Part shown: positions 46,284-56,122 of the stretch, one piece after another
How the letters are laid out: each line of letters starts with the position of its first letter
Numbering within the stretch: the first letter of the stretch is position 1
DNA from: Mesorhizobium sp. LHD-90
Lineage (GTDB): Bacteria > Pseudomonadota > Alphaproteobacteria > Rhizobiales > Rhizobiaceae
Assembly (NCBI RefSeq): GCF_030929505.1
Contig: NZ_JAVFVV010000013.1
Span: 115,059 to 179,058 of the forward strand
DNA: 64,000 nucleotides
Reading direction: 5' to 3'
Position numbers and translations under genes: made by a program
The notes under the pieces: model-generated
Database searches by the model: none
What the model saw: only the letters and a program-made list of their open reading frames with translations
What the model was told of the DNA's origin: nothing

Positions 46284-47234
46284 ATGAAGCTACGCATCGC
46301 AACCCTAGCACTGCTCGTCGGCACCGCGTTGGCGGTCTCGGGCGCCGCGGCGCAGGACAAGAAGGCGCTTGCCTTCGTCGTCAACGGCGCATCCGACTTT
46401 TGGAAGCTGGCCGAGGCCGGCGTGAAGAAGGCGCAGGAGGAACTGCCCAACTACGACCTGCAGTTCAAATATCCCGAGCAGGCCGCCGCCGCCGTGCAGC
46501 AGCGGCTGATGGACGACCTGGTCGCCGCCGGCGTGTCGGCCATCATGGTCAGCGCCGTCGATCCAAAGTCCTCGACCGATGCGCTGAACAAGGTCGGTGC
46601 CCAGGTGCCGCTTTTCACCACCGACTCGGATGCCCCCGACACCAACCGCATCGCCTATATCGGCTCGTCCAACACCGACGCCGGCAAGCAGGCGGGCGAG
46701 ATCGCGCTGAAGGCGCTGCCCGATGGCGGCAAGTGCATCGGCTTCGTTGGCCTGCCCGGCGCCGACAACGCGCGCGAGCGCATCGAGGGCATGAAGAGCG
46801 TCATCGCCGGCTCGAAGGTCGAACTGATCGACGTGCGCGGCGACGACATCGACCAGACCCGCGCCAAGCGCAATGTCGAGGACGCGCTCGCCGCCAATCC
46901 CGACATCAACTGCATGGTCGGCTTCTATTCCTACAATCCGCCGCGCATTTACGAGGTGCTGAAGGAATCCGGCAAGCTCGGCCAGGTCATCATCGTCGCC
47001 TTCGACGAGGATCCGATCACGCTGGGCGGCGTTCGTGAGGGCACCATCGCCGGCACCGTCGTGCAGGATCCCTATGAGTGGGGCCTCCAGGGCATGAAAC
47101 TGATGGCCAAGTATCTCGAGGGCGACAAGTCGGTCGTGCCGGAGAACAAGCTGATCATCGTGCCCACCAAGATGATCGACAAGTCCAATGTCGACACTTT
47201 CGAGGCCGAGCTGAAGGCGCGCATCGGCGGCTGA
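46284..47234 (+). CDS. CUT2 sugar-binding protein 2
   Basis: Periplasmic binding protein of 316 residues with a signal peptide ending SGAAAQ (about residue 24). KALAFVVNGASDFWKLAEAG, IMVSAVDPKSSTDALN and IAYIGSSNTDAGKQAGE are Peripla_BP_4 features; IIVAFDEDPITLGGVREGTI near residue 238 is the second-lobe signature. It differs clearly from binding protein 1, so the two should bind different ligands. A GGGAGGAG site precedes ATG 46284. The ATPase and permease of system 2 follow. Confidence 0.92.
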   Translation: MKLRIATLALLVGTALAVSGAAAQDKKALAFVVNGASDFWKLAEAGVKKAQEELPNYDLQFKYPEQAAAAVQQRLMDDLVAAGVSAIMVSAVDPKSSTDALNKVGAQVPLFTTDSDAPDTNRIAYIGSSNTDAGKQAGEIALKALPDGGKCIGFVGLPGADNARERIEGMKSVIAGSKVELIDVRGDDIDQTRAKRNVEDALAANPDINCMVGFYSYNPPRIYEVLKESGKLGQVIIVAFDEDPITLGGVREGTIAGTVVQDPYEWGLQGMKLMAKYLEGDKSVVPENKLIIVPTKMIDKSNVDTFEAELKARIGG

Positions 47235-47246
47235 TGCCTCGGAACG

Positions 47247-47280
47247 GGCAGGCCGGCGACTTTCTCCCTGCCGGCCTGCC
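47247..47280 (+). other. Intercistronic hairpin after binding protein 2
   Basis: A perfect 11-bp stem, GGCAGGCCGGC (47247-47257) with GCCGGCCTGCC (47270-47280), lies 12 bases after the stop. Such REP-like structures after binding-protein genes commonly raise the receptor-to-permease ratio. Confidence 0.6.
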
Positions 47281-47324
47281 TCGCAGTCCTTGTCCTCGAC
47301 CCTCGATCGCAGCATGATCCGCCT

Positions 47325-48827
<1,503 letters not shown>

Positions 48828-48855
48828 TGCACGGGACCGAAGGGTGGGCGGCGCT

Positions 48856-49869
48856 ATGATCAACCGCAAGGATCTGTGGCTGCTCGTGCTCATCTTGGTG
48901 GTGGGCGCGGTCGTCGCCATCATCAACCCGCGCTTCCTGTCGCCGATCAACCTGTCCAACACCGCCAATCTGATCGGGCTGTTCGGCATCTTCGCGGTGG
49001 CGCAGGCCTTCGTCATCATCTCCGGCGGCATCGAGCTCTCGGTAGGCTCGATCATCGCGCTGCTCGGCGTCATCTTCATCGACCTGATCGCCAACGGTAC
49101 CGTCAATTCCGGCGTCGGCATCGTCATCGTCGTGCTGATCGGCTGCCTGATCGGCTTCGTCCACGGCTTCCTGATCGCCAAGGTCGGGCTGCAGCCGTTC
49201 GTCGTCACGCTGTGCGGCCTGCTGATCTATCGCGGCGTGGCGCGCTACTACACCGACGAGGCGACCGCCGGTTTTCCGTTCGGCGCGAGCTTTCCGACGT
49301 TGGAATGGCTGACCGCCGGCCGGTTCTACGGCGTGCCGCACAGCCTGATCGCCTTCGCCATCATTACCATCGTGATGGCGGTCGTGCTGCATCGCTCGGT
49401 TTTCGGGCGCTATCTCTACGCGGTGGGCAAGAACGAAGAGGCGGCGCGTTACAGCGGCATCCACACCAGCCGCATCATTATCGCCGCCTACGTCATCTGC
49501 TGCGGTCTCACCGCGGTGGCCGCGATCTTCATCGCCATGTACACGCGCTCGATCTCGCCGGCCTCGCACGGCAATTTCTACGAGCTCTACGCGATCGCCG
49601 CGGCCGTGCTCGGCGGCTGTTCGCTGCGCGGCGGCGAGGGGTCGATCCTCGGCGTGGTGCTGGGCACCGTCCTGCTGCAGGTGCTGCAAAATCTCGTCAA
49701 CCTGCTCGGCATCCCGAGTTCGCTGAACTTCGCGGTGATGGGATCGGTGATCCTCATCGGCGTGCTCGCCGACCAGGAGTTTTCACGGCGTCGGATCGCG
49801 GGCGCCACCAGGCGGGCAAGTCGCGGCGCGGAAGCCGCGGTGCAGGCGGCGGGCGCGAATCGCGGATAG
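48856..49869 (+). CDS. CUT2 ABC sugar permease, system 2
   Basis: Permease of 337 residues with about nine membrane segments. The FVIISGGIELSVGSIIALLGVIF signature (in pieces) is near residue 50, GLQPFVVTLCGLLIYRGVARY near 110, GKNEEAARYSGIHTSR near 193 and a terminal basic Ala/Arg-rich tail. ATG 48856 is preferred; GTG 48844 in frame is possible. It completes the binding protein 2-ATPase-permease operon. Confidence 0.93.
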   Translation: MINRKDLWLLVLILVVGAVVAIINPRFLSPINLSNTANLIGLFGIFAVAQAFVIISGGIELSVGSIIALLGVIFIDLIANGTVNSGVGIVIVVLIGCLIGFVHGFLIAKVGLQPFVVTLCGLLIYRGVARYYTDEATAGFPFGASFPTLEWLTAGRFYGVPHSLIAFAIITIVMAVVLHRSVFGRYLYAVGKNEEAARYSGIHTSRIIIAAYVICCGLTAVAAIFIAMYTRSISPASHGNFYELYAIAAAVLGGCSLRGGEGSILGVVLGTVLLQVLQNLVNLLGIPSSLNFAVMGSVILIGVLADQEFSRRRIAGATRRASRGAEAAVQAAGANRG

Positions 49870-49953
49870 CAGGCCGGCTGCTGCGAGGTCCGGTCCATTC
49901 CGTCGGAGCAAGCGCCGCCGGAATTTTTGCCAGGACGCGTGGATCCGTCGCCG

Positions 49954-51036
49954 TCAGGCCATGTGTCGCAAACTCATCCCGCTCGCCTTGTCGAACAGCG
50001 CGACCTTTTTCGGATTCCAGCCAAATTTGACCGTCTGCTCCATGGCAAGATCGGCACGCGCCGGCGCGGTGGCGTGCAAAAAAGTGTCGCCGACGCGCAG
50101 GGTCACGATCTTCTCGACGCCGTGGTTCTCGACGTCATGCACTGTGGCGGAAACCGGCGCGCCGCTTTCGAGCACGATGTCTTCCGGCCGGACGCCGAAG
50201 GTGAGTGGCCGGCCGTCGGCGGAGGCAGCCGGGGCAAGGCCGTCGTAAGGCAGCTCGAAACTCTGCGGCGAAACCACCGCGCGGCCGGAGACAAGCCGGC
50301 CGTCGACCAAGTTCATCGGCGGCGAGCCGACGGCGCGCGCGACGAAGGTGTTTTTTGGGTTGTTGTAGATCTCGTTGGGCGTGCCTGTCTGCACCAGATG
50401 GCCATGGTTGAGCACACCGATCTTGTCGCCCATCGACATCGCCTCGATCTGGTCGTGGGTGACGAACAGGAAGGTTGCGCCGAGATTCATCTGCAAATTC
50501 TTCAGTTCGGTGCGCAGCGCCTCGCGCAGTTTTGCATCGAGCGCCGACAGCGGCTCGTCCATGAGGAAGACGCGAGGCTTTCTGACGATCGCCCTGCCGA
50601 TCGAGACGCGCTGCATCTCGCCGCCGGAGAGCCGGTCTGTCTTGCGCTCCAAAAGATGCTCGATGCGCAGCGTCTTCGCCACGCGTTCGACGCGTTCCTT
50701 GATTTCGGCCGGCTCGACGCGGCGGATTTTCGACTTCAGCGGAAATTCCAGGTTTTCGCGCACCGTGTAGCGCGGGTAGAGCGAATATTGCTGCAGCACC
50801 AGCGCGACGTCGCGCTCTGCCGCGCCCCAGTCCCCGACATCGGCGCCGTCGATGAAGATTTTTCCCTCGGTCGGCTTTTCCAGCCCAGCGATGAGACGCA
50901 GCGTTGTCGTCTTGCCGGCGCCTGTCTCGCCCAACAGAACGAAGAATTCGCCGTCCTGGATTTCCAGGTCAAGTCCGGCAAGCGCGGTATGGCTGCCGAA
51001 TTTTTTGGTGATCTTTTTGAGTTGGATGTGGGCCAT
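49954..51036 (-). CDS. CUT1 sugar/polyol ABC ATPase B
   Basis: MalK/UgpC-type ATPase of 360 residues: Walker A GETGAGKTTT near residue 36, signature LSGGEMQRVSIGRAIVR near 135, Walker B RVFLMDEPLSALDAKLR near 155, and a C-terminal TOBE/regulatory domain (LTFGVRPEDIVL). The 'ETGAGKTTTLRLIAGLEKP' start resembles the GlpS ATPase of the rhizobial glycerol transporter. It is the last gene of a six-gene leftward operon that contains a second, different ATPase. AAGGAG precedes ATG 51036. Confidence 0.92.
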   Translation of the reverse strand: MAHIQLKKITKKFGSHTALAGLDLEIQDGEFFVLLGETGAGKTTTLRLIAGLEKPTEGKIFIDGADVGDWGAAERDVALVLQQYSLYPRYTVRENLEFPLKSKIRRVEPAEIKERVERVAKTLRIEHLLERKTDRLSGGEMQRVSIGRAIVRKPRVFLMDEPLSALDAKLREALRTELKNLQMNLGATFLFVTHDQIEAMSMGDKIGVLNHGHLVQTGTPNEIYNNPKNTFVARAVGSPPMNLVDGRLVSGRAVVSPQSFELPYDGLAPAASADGRPLTFGVRPEDIVLESGAPVSATVHDVENHGVEKIVTLRVGDTFLHATAPARADLAMEQTVKFGWNPKKVALFDKASGMSLRHMA

Positions 51037-51047
51037 TAGAGCGCTCC

Positions 51048-51197
51048 TTACCCTCCCCCTTGTGGGGAGGGTCGGCGAGATTGTTGAGCACCGCGAAACA
51101 ATTGCGACGGGGTGGGGGTAAGGACGAGACCGGTACTGTAAAGACCCCCACCCCGATCCGCTGCGCGGATCGACCCTCCCCACAAGGGGGAGGGTAA
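51048..51197. repeat. Palindromic element with perfect 27-bp terminal inverted repeats
   Basis: Bases 51048-51074 and 51171-51197 are exact reverse complements (the outer part reads TTACCCTCCCCCTTGTGGGG). Inside, GGGGTGGGGGT (51109-51119) faces ACCCCCACCCC (51144-51154). The whole 150-bp element fills the gap between the two ATPase genes. It carries no coding sequence. Similar CCTCCCC...GGGGAGG palindromes are common in rhizobial genomes (from memory). Confidence 0.88.
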
Positions 51198-51211
51198 GAG
51201 GCACCATACCC

Positions 51212-52315
51212 TCACAGCCGCACCCCCAGAGACTGGCCGCCGGCATCGAAGAAATGCGCGTGACTGGGGTCGATCCGGGCAAAGACGCGGGCACCCGCCC
51301 TGGCAACGTAGCCTGCGCGGGTGCGGGCGCGCAGCATCTGGTCGCCTACCTTCAGGTCGACGATGTCGTAGGAGCCCAGCGGCTCGATAATGTGCGCCTC
51401 GACCGGCAGGAAGCCGTCGGCCGCCTCGTGCTGCACGAGCACGCCTTCCGGCCTTATGCCGAGTGACAGTGCACTGGACGCCGCCTTGCCATTGAGCTTG
51501 GACAGCAGTTCGCGTGGGAACGCAAAACCTTGCGGCGCGCCCTGCACCGTAACCGAGGCGCCGGCCTTGTCCTCAGCGACCGCGGCATTGGCGACGTTCA
51601 TCACCGGGCTCCCGACGAACTGCGCGACGAAAAGGTTCGACGGATACCGGTAGACCTCATCCGGGCTGCCGACCTGCTGCAGCACGCCCTCGTGCATGAT
51701 GACGATGCGGTCGGCGAGCGCCATAGCCTCGATCTGGTCGTGGGTGACATAGATGGTCGTCGAGCCCTGCTTGACATGCAGCCGCTTGATCTCGGCGCGC
51801 ATCTCCTCGCGCAGTTTCGCGTCGAGCGCGCCGATTGGCTCGTCCATCAGCATGGCCTTGGGCCGTCGCACCAGCGCCCGCCCGATCGCCACGCGCTGCA
51901 TGTCGCCGCCCGACAGCGCCGAGGGTTTTTTGGCGAGCAGGTCGGTGATGCGCAGGATCTTTGCGATCCCGCGCACTTCCTGGTCGACTTGCGCCTTGCT
52001 CATGCGCGTCGCCCGGAGCGGGAAGGCGATGTTCTCGTAGACCGTCATGTGCGGGTAGAGCGAGAAGGACTGGAACACCATGGCGATGTCGCGGTCCGAG
52101 CATTTGAGATGCTGCACCGGCTGGCCGTCGATGAGGATGTCGCCCTCGTCGATGGTCTCCAAGCCGGCGATGGCGCGCAGCGTCGTGGTCTTGCCGCAGC
52201 CGGACTGGCCGAGCAGCACGATGAATTCGTTGTCTTCGATCTTGAGATTCAGGTCCTTGATGACCTGGACGGCGCCGAAGAATTTTTGCAATCCGCGAAG
52301 CTCGATCTGGGTCAT
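51212..52315 (-). CDS. CUT1 sugar/polyol ABC ATPase A
   Basis: MalK/UgpC-type ATPase of 367 residues: Walker A GQSGCGKTTT near residue 37, signature LSGGDMQRVAIGRALVR near 135, Walker B AMLMDEPIGALDAKLR near 155, and a TOBE domain (LSLGIRPEGVLV). It differs from ATPase B at many positions, so a heterodimeric ATPase is likely, as in the glycerol ABC system with GlpS and GlpT. The start overlaps the small membrane gene by 4 bp. Confidence 0.93.
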   Translation of the reverse strand: MTQIELRGLQKFFGAVQVIKDLNLKIEDNEFIVLLGQSGCGKTTTLRAIAGLETIDEGDILIDGQPVQHLKCSDRDIAMVFQSFSLYPHMTVYENIAFPLRATRMSKAQVDQEVRGIAKILRITDLLAKKPSALSGGDMQRVAIGRALVRRPKAMLMDEPIGALDAKLREEMRAEIKRLHVKQGSTTIYVTHDQIEAMALADRIVIMHEGVLQQVGSPDEVYRYPSNLFVAQFVGSPVMNVANAAVAEDKAGASVTVQGAPQGFAFPRELLSKLNGKAASSALSLGIRPEGVLVQHEAADGFLPVEAHIIEPLGSYDIVDLKVGDQMLRARTRAGYVARAGARVFARIDPSHAHFFDAGGQSLGVRL

Positions 52316-52515
52316 GAGTGACCTTCTTTTTGCGTCGGCGCGGCTGGCTCGTCCTTTGACCCGAACCAGCCGGTGAACATGAACGTCAGCAGCCCGGCGA
52401 TGATGATTGTCAGGCCGTAGCGATGGAGAAAGAAGTTCCACGGCTGACAGAGCGCGACGATGCCCAGCACCATCACGATCTCGGCGATTCTCTGGAGCGT
52501 TGCGCTGCGGATCAT
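52312..52515 (-). CDS. Small two-helix membrane protein of the CUT1 operon
   Basis: A 67-residue protein with two hydrophobic segments (about 8-26 and 33-50) and a charged, Pro-rich tail ending QKEGHS. It overlaps both neighbours by 4 bp (ATGA at each end), which shows it is a real coupled gene. A small membrane protein also occurs in the rhizobial glycerol transporter operon, but similarity at sequence level is not established here. It might be an accessory or assembly subunit. Confidence 0.82.
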   Translation of the reverse strand: MIRSATLQRIAEIVMVLGIVALCQPWNFFLHRYGLTIIIAGLLTFMFTGWFGSKDEPAAPTQKEGHS

Positions 52516-53471
52516 TTGCGGATCGCTCCGAAGGACATGCCGCGCAGCAGATGGTTGCGGAGCAGGAAGGTGAAGATCGCGACCGGCAGCAGGAACAGCA
52601 CCGTGCCGGCGGCAATCACCGTCCAGTCCGGCAGGCCGGAACCGACCTGGCTGGGGATGAAGGGCGGCGCGGTCTGGGCGCGGCGGTTGGTCATGATCAG
52701 CGCGAAGGCGTATTCGTTCCACGCCGTGATGAAGCAGAACACGGCGGTGGCGGCGATGCCGGTCGCCGCCTCCGGCAGCACGACCTTGAAGAAGGCCTGC
52801 ATGCGCGTGTAGCCGTCAACGAGGGCCGCCTCCTCGTATTCCTTCGGGATCTCGTCGATGAACCCCTTCATCAGCCAGACCGAGAAGGACAGGTTGAAGG
52901 CGGTGTAGAGAATGATCAGACCCCAATGGGTGTCGTTGAGGCCAACCGCCCGGTACATCAGGAACATCGGGATCGCCACCACGACCGGCGGCAGCATGCG
53001 TGTCGACAGGATGAAGAACAGCAGGTCCGCCTCGCCCTTTATCCTGAAGCGGGAAAAGCCGTAGGCGGTGAAGGTGCCCATGCCGACCGCCAGGATCGTC
53101 GAGGTGATCGCCACGATCAGCGAGTTCATGAAGCGGCTGGGATAGCCAGACGGCTGCACATTGCCCTTGCCGTCGCGCACCACCTTCTCGCCGCCGTCGA
53201 AGACCAGGCGCTCCCACCAGGGCGCGGCCGCATATTCTTCCGGCGTCGGCGGGGTGCGCAACTGCGAGCGTTTCGTGAACAGCTTGACGAAGGGCGATAT
53301 CTCCGGCTGGAACAGCACCGTCGGCGGGATCGTGGTGGCGAGGTTGCGCGGCTTGAAGGCCGTCGAGGCGATCCAGTAGATCGGCGCCAGGAAGATCAGG
53401 GTGATCAGAAGCACGGCGACGATGGCGACGCGGTTGAGCGCGACTTCGGAAGATGTGCGTACGGCCGCCAT
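52512..53471 (-). CDS. CUT1 ABC permease 2 (MalG-like)
   Basis: Inner-membrane permease of 319 residues with six membrane segments. It has an unusually long periplasmic loop after helix 1 (about residues 35-105). The EAA coupling loop is EYEEAALVDGYTRMQAFFKVVLPEAATGI near residue 218, as in MalG-type subunits. It begins one base after the first permease gene ends. It pairs with permease 1 in the importer. Confidence 0.94.
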   Translation of the reverse strand: MAAVRTSSEVALNRVAIVAVLLITLIFLAPIYWIASTAFKPRNLATTIPPTVLFQPEISPFVKLFTKRSQLRTPPTPEEYAAAPWWERLVFDGGEKVVRDGKGNVQPSGYPSRFMNSLIVAITSTILAVGMGTFTAYGFSRFRIKGEADLLFFILSTRMLPPVVVAIPMFLMYRAVGLNDTHWGLIILYTAFNLSFSVWLMKGFIDEIPKEYEEAALVDGYTRMQAFFKVVLPEAATGIAATAVFCFITAWNEYAFALIMTNRRAQTAPPFIPSQVGSGLPDWTVIAAGTVLFLLPVAIFTFLLRNHLLRGMSFGAIRK

Positions 53472-53472
53472 C

Positions 53473-54378
53473 TCAGCGCTCCTTCACCTTGTTCAGATAT
53501 TTCACGTAGATGTTGGTGATGGCGAGCACCATGATCAGCACAATGTAGGCGAGCGCGCAGGAGCGCCCCGTCTGCCATTCCTGGAACGCCATCTTGTAGA
53601 GGCGGATGGAGATCACCTCGGTGGTCGGCTGGCTGGTGAGGATATAGGCGAGGTCGAAGGTCTTGAACGCCTCCATGGTGCGGAAGATGATGGCGATCAT
53701 CAGGATCGGCGCGACCAGAGGAAGCGTGATGCGGAAGAAGGTGTAGAGCGGCCCGGCGCGGTCGATCGCCGCCGCCTCGTAGAGATGCTTCGGTACGGCC
53801 GAGAGGCCGGCGAGCGACAAGAGCATGACGAAGGGCGACCACATCCAGATGTCGGTCAGCGCCACCGCGTAGAGCGCCATGTTGGGGTTGGACAGCCATT
53901 CGAAAGTGCCCAGGCCGAGCGCGTAGTTGATGATGCCGAAGGACGGGTCGTAGAGCAGCTTCCAGAACAGGCCGACCACCGCCATGGACAGCATCATCGG
54001 CAACAGCAGCAGCGTCGTCAGCAAGCCCTTCAGCGGGATGTCGCGGTTGAGCAGCATCGCCATGCCGAAACCGACCAGCACCTGGCCGGTCACCGAGACG
54101 ATGACGTATTGGGCGGTGATCGCGAAATTCCTCCAGATGAAGTCGTCGTTGAGCAACTCGCGATAATTCTGCAGGCCGACGAAATTCGCCGGCGCGTTGG
54201 TGGAGGCGCGGAAATCGGTGAAGGAGTAGCCCAGCGAATAGATCAGCGGGAAGATGTTGAAGACGATCAGGAACAGGATCGTCGGGATGATGAAAAGATT
54301 GCGGATGGTGAGGTCGCTCCAGCCATGGGCGGCGGCGCGCGTGCTCGGATCGAGCCGGGTCATGACGGCGGTAGCCAA
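53473..54378 (-). CDS. CUT1 ABC permease 1 (MalF-like)
   Basis: Inner-membrane permease of 301 residues with six membrane segments and the EAA loop LYEAAAIDRAGPLYTFFRITLPLVAPILM near residue 195. An AAGGA ribosome site is 9 bases upstream of TTG 54378 but 24 bases from the in-frame ATG at 54363, so the rarer TTG start is preferred. A hairpin terminator separates it from the binding-protein gene. Confidence 0.93.
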   Translation of the reverse strand: MATAVMTRLDPSTRAAAHGWSDLTIRNLFIIPTILFLIVFNIFPLIYSLGYSFTDFRASTNAPANFVGLQNYRELLNDDFIWRNFAITAQYVIVSVTGQVLVGFGMAMLLNRDIPLKGLLTTLLLLPMMLSMAVVGLFWKLLYDPSFGIINYALGLGTFEWLSNPNMALYAVALTDIWMWSPFVMLLSLAGLSAVPKHLYEAAAIDRAGPLYTFFRITLPLVAPILMIAIIFRTMEAFKTFDLAYILTSQPTTEVISIRLYKMAFQEWQTGRSCALAYIVLIMVLAITNIYVKYLNKVKER

Positions 54379-54400
54379 ATCCGGATTTCCTTCGCTTTCA

Positions 54401-54433
54401 AAAGAAAAGGAGAGGGCGGGCCGCGCCCTCTCC
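54401..54433 (-). terminator. Intra-operon terminator/attenuator after the CUT1 binding protein
   Basis: A perfect 10-bp stem (54409-54418 with 54424-54433, loop of 5) is followed on the minus strand by TTTTCTTTT. It lies 17 bases after the binding-protein stop. Partial read-through would give more receptor than membrane subunits. Confidence 0.85.
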
Positions 54434-54450
54434 AGCTTTTATTAGTCGGC

Positions 54451-55761
54451 TTACTTGATCCGGTTGTACTTCTTGAAGGTCGCGTTCCAGTCGGCGGCGA
54501 GATTGTCGAGGGCTTCCTTGGCGGTGCCCTGGTCGCCGGTGATGTAGGGATAGACGCGCTGGTTCATCTGGATCAGCAGTTCGGCATATTCCGGCGTCGC
54601 CCAAAAATCCTTCACCTTGAACATCGTGTCGTAGAAGGCCTTGTTGTAGGGCGTGGCGTTCTGGAACTCGGCGCTTTCGAGAACCGCCTTGTTGGCGGTG
54701 TAGCCGCCAAGCTCGGCCCACTTCTTCTGCGTCTCGTCCTTGACGAACCACTCGAGGAACTTGAAGGCCTCCTCCTTGTTTTCAGAGTAGTTCACGATCG
54801 AGATGCCCTGGCCGCCGAGCGCCGCAAACTGGTCGCCGCTGGGTCCGGCCGGGTTGGCGAAGAAGCCGGTGCCCTTGGCGTTGGGGTTGGACGATTCGTT
54901 GACCAGCGCCGGGAAGAAGGCGAAGTAGTTCATGCTCATCGCGGCCAGGTTCTCGGTGATCGCCTGGTTGTCCTCGATGAAGAAGGCCTTGGCCCAACCC
55001 GGAGGCGTGAAGCTGTAGAGTTCCTTGTAGGCTTCCAGCGCCTGGATGTTCTTCTCCGAATTGATAATGCCGTCGACCTTGTAGGTGGCGTAGTCGCCGA
55101 GCTCGCCGCCCCAGGAGAAGATCGCGTTCTCGACGCCCATCACCAGCGCGTCATAGGAATTGTCGGTGTAGATGGCGATGCCGTAGCGCTTCTCATCCGG
55201 ACGGTGGAAGAACTCGGCGATGTCGCGCAACTGCTTGAAATCCTTCGGCGCCGCGAGATCGTAGCCATATTTGGCCTTGAACGCCTCCATCTCCTTGGGG
55301 TCCTCGAACCAGTCCTTGCGATAGGACCAGCCGACCGCGTCGCCTTCCGCAGGAACCGACCAGTATTTGCCGGAAGCGGCCGGATATTCGGCGTAATATT
55401 TCACCGTGGCCGGCGCCATGGTCTCGGCAAGCTTGTGCTTGGCGAAGAAGTCGGTCAGGTCGACATAGTGGCCGGCCTCGGAGGCCGCGCCGATCCATTG
55501 CGAGTCGCCGACGACCATGTCGTAGGCCGAGCCCTTGGCGTTGAATTCGGTGAAGGCCTTGGTCTGGAAGTCCGACCACGGCGTCGTCTCGACGGTGACC
55601 TTGACGCCTGTCTCCTTCTCATACTCGTTCACCAGTTCCTGAAGATAGTTCGCCGGATCCCATTCCGCCCAGAAGATCGTCAGCTCCTGCGCGAACGCCG
55701 ACGTTCCGCTGGCGAGCGACAATCCGATACCGGCAAGGATGCCGGTCAATGTCTTCCGCAT
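54451..55761 (-). CDS. CUT1 extracellular solute-binding protein
   Basis: Periplasmic binding protein of 436 residues, the first gene of the operon. The signal peptide covers about residues 1-25 (cut after SAFA). The mature start QELTIFWAEWDPANYLQELVNEYEKETG and the segment DMVVGDSQWIGAASEAGHYVDLTDFF are typical of family 1 solute receptors; the C-terminal EEAFKFLEWFVKDETQKKWAELGG is the SBP_bac_1 signature. GGGAGGA precedes ATG 55761. The ligand is unknown; a sugar or polyol is likely. Confidence 0.94.
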   Translation of the reverse strand: MRKTLTGILAGIGLSLASGTSAFAQELTIFWAEWDPANYLQELVNEYEKETGVKVTVETTPWSDFQTKAFTEFNAKGSAYDMVVGDSQWIGAASEAGHYVDLTDFFAKHKLAETMAPATVKYYAEYPAASGKYWSVPAEGDAVGWSYRKDWFEDPKEMEAFKAKYGYDLAAPKDFKQLRDIAEFFHRPDEKRYGIAIYTDNSYDALVMGVENAIFSWGGELGDYATYKVDGIINSEKNIQALEAYKELYSFTPPGWAKAFFIEDNQAITENLAAMSMNYFAFFPALVNESSNPNAKGTGFFANPAGPSGDQFAALGGQGISIVNYSENKEEAFKFLEWFVKDETQKKWAELGGYTANKAVLESAEFQNATPYNKAFYDTMFKVKDFWATPEYAELLIQMNQRVYPYITGDQGTAKEALDNLAADWNATFKKYNRIK

Positions 55762-56122
55762 TGCAAGTTCCTCCCTTGTGCACACATTCGCGGACCCTTG
55801 GACGATCCTCCGGTCCGTTTGCCTTTTCGCCGCCGCTTCGCGGGGCCGACCCTCCCCGGCCGGTTTTCGAACGTCACGGCCGATGGCCGGTGCTGTTCCT
55901 CCTTCCAATCTGGTATTACCAACCAGAGTTCTCCGTCAAGGCCTTTCTTGGCGGCCTGAAACCATTGAATCCCTGACCTTCACGCGAAAAATGTTCGTTT
56001 TCATTCATATGCGTTCGTCTATGACGTGATTATGTCAGAACTCGCAAGTCAGCGTATATCTGGCTTATCAATCAGTCTGACCATCTGGTAGAACCAGATT
56101 GGCCGCTGCTCTCGCGTTTTCC
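55762..56122 (-). promoter_or_regulatory. Regulatory region of the CUT1 operon with two TGGT-N3-ACCA palindromes and a TetR-like site
   Basis: TGGTATTACCA at 55911-55921 and ATCTGGT-AGA-ACCAGAT at 56083-56099 share a TGGT-N3-ACCA core. On the minus strand a -35 TTGACG (55939-55934) places a -10 over the first site. A third, unlike palindrome at 56006-56023 resembles the TetR operator near 56757. No gene is present in these 361 bases. Confidence 0.6.

Noticed and set aside
53401..55959. 852-codon open frame antisense to the CUT1 permeases and binding protein
   Set aside because: It mirrors strongly coding genes in GC-rich DNA, has no domain character and no ribosome site; it is a codon-bias shadow.
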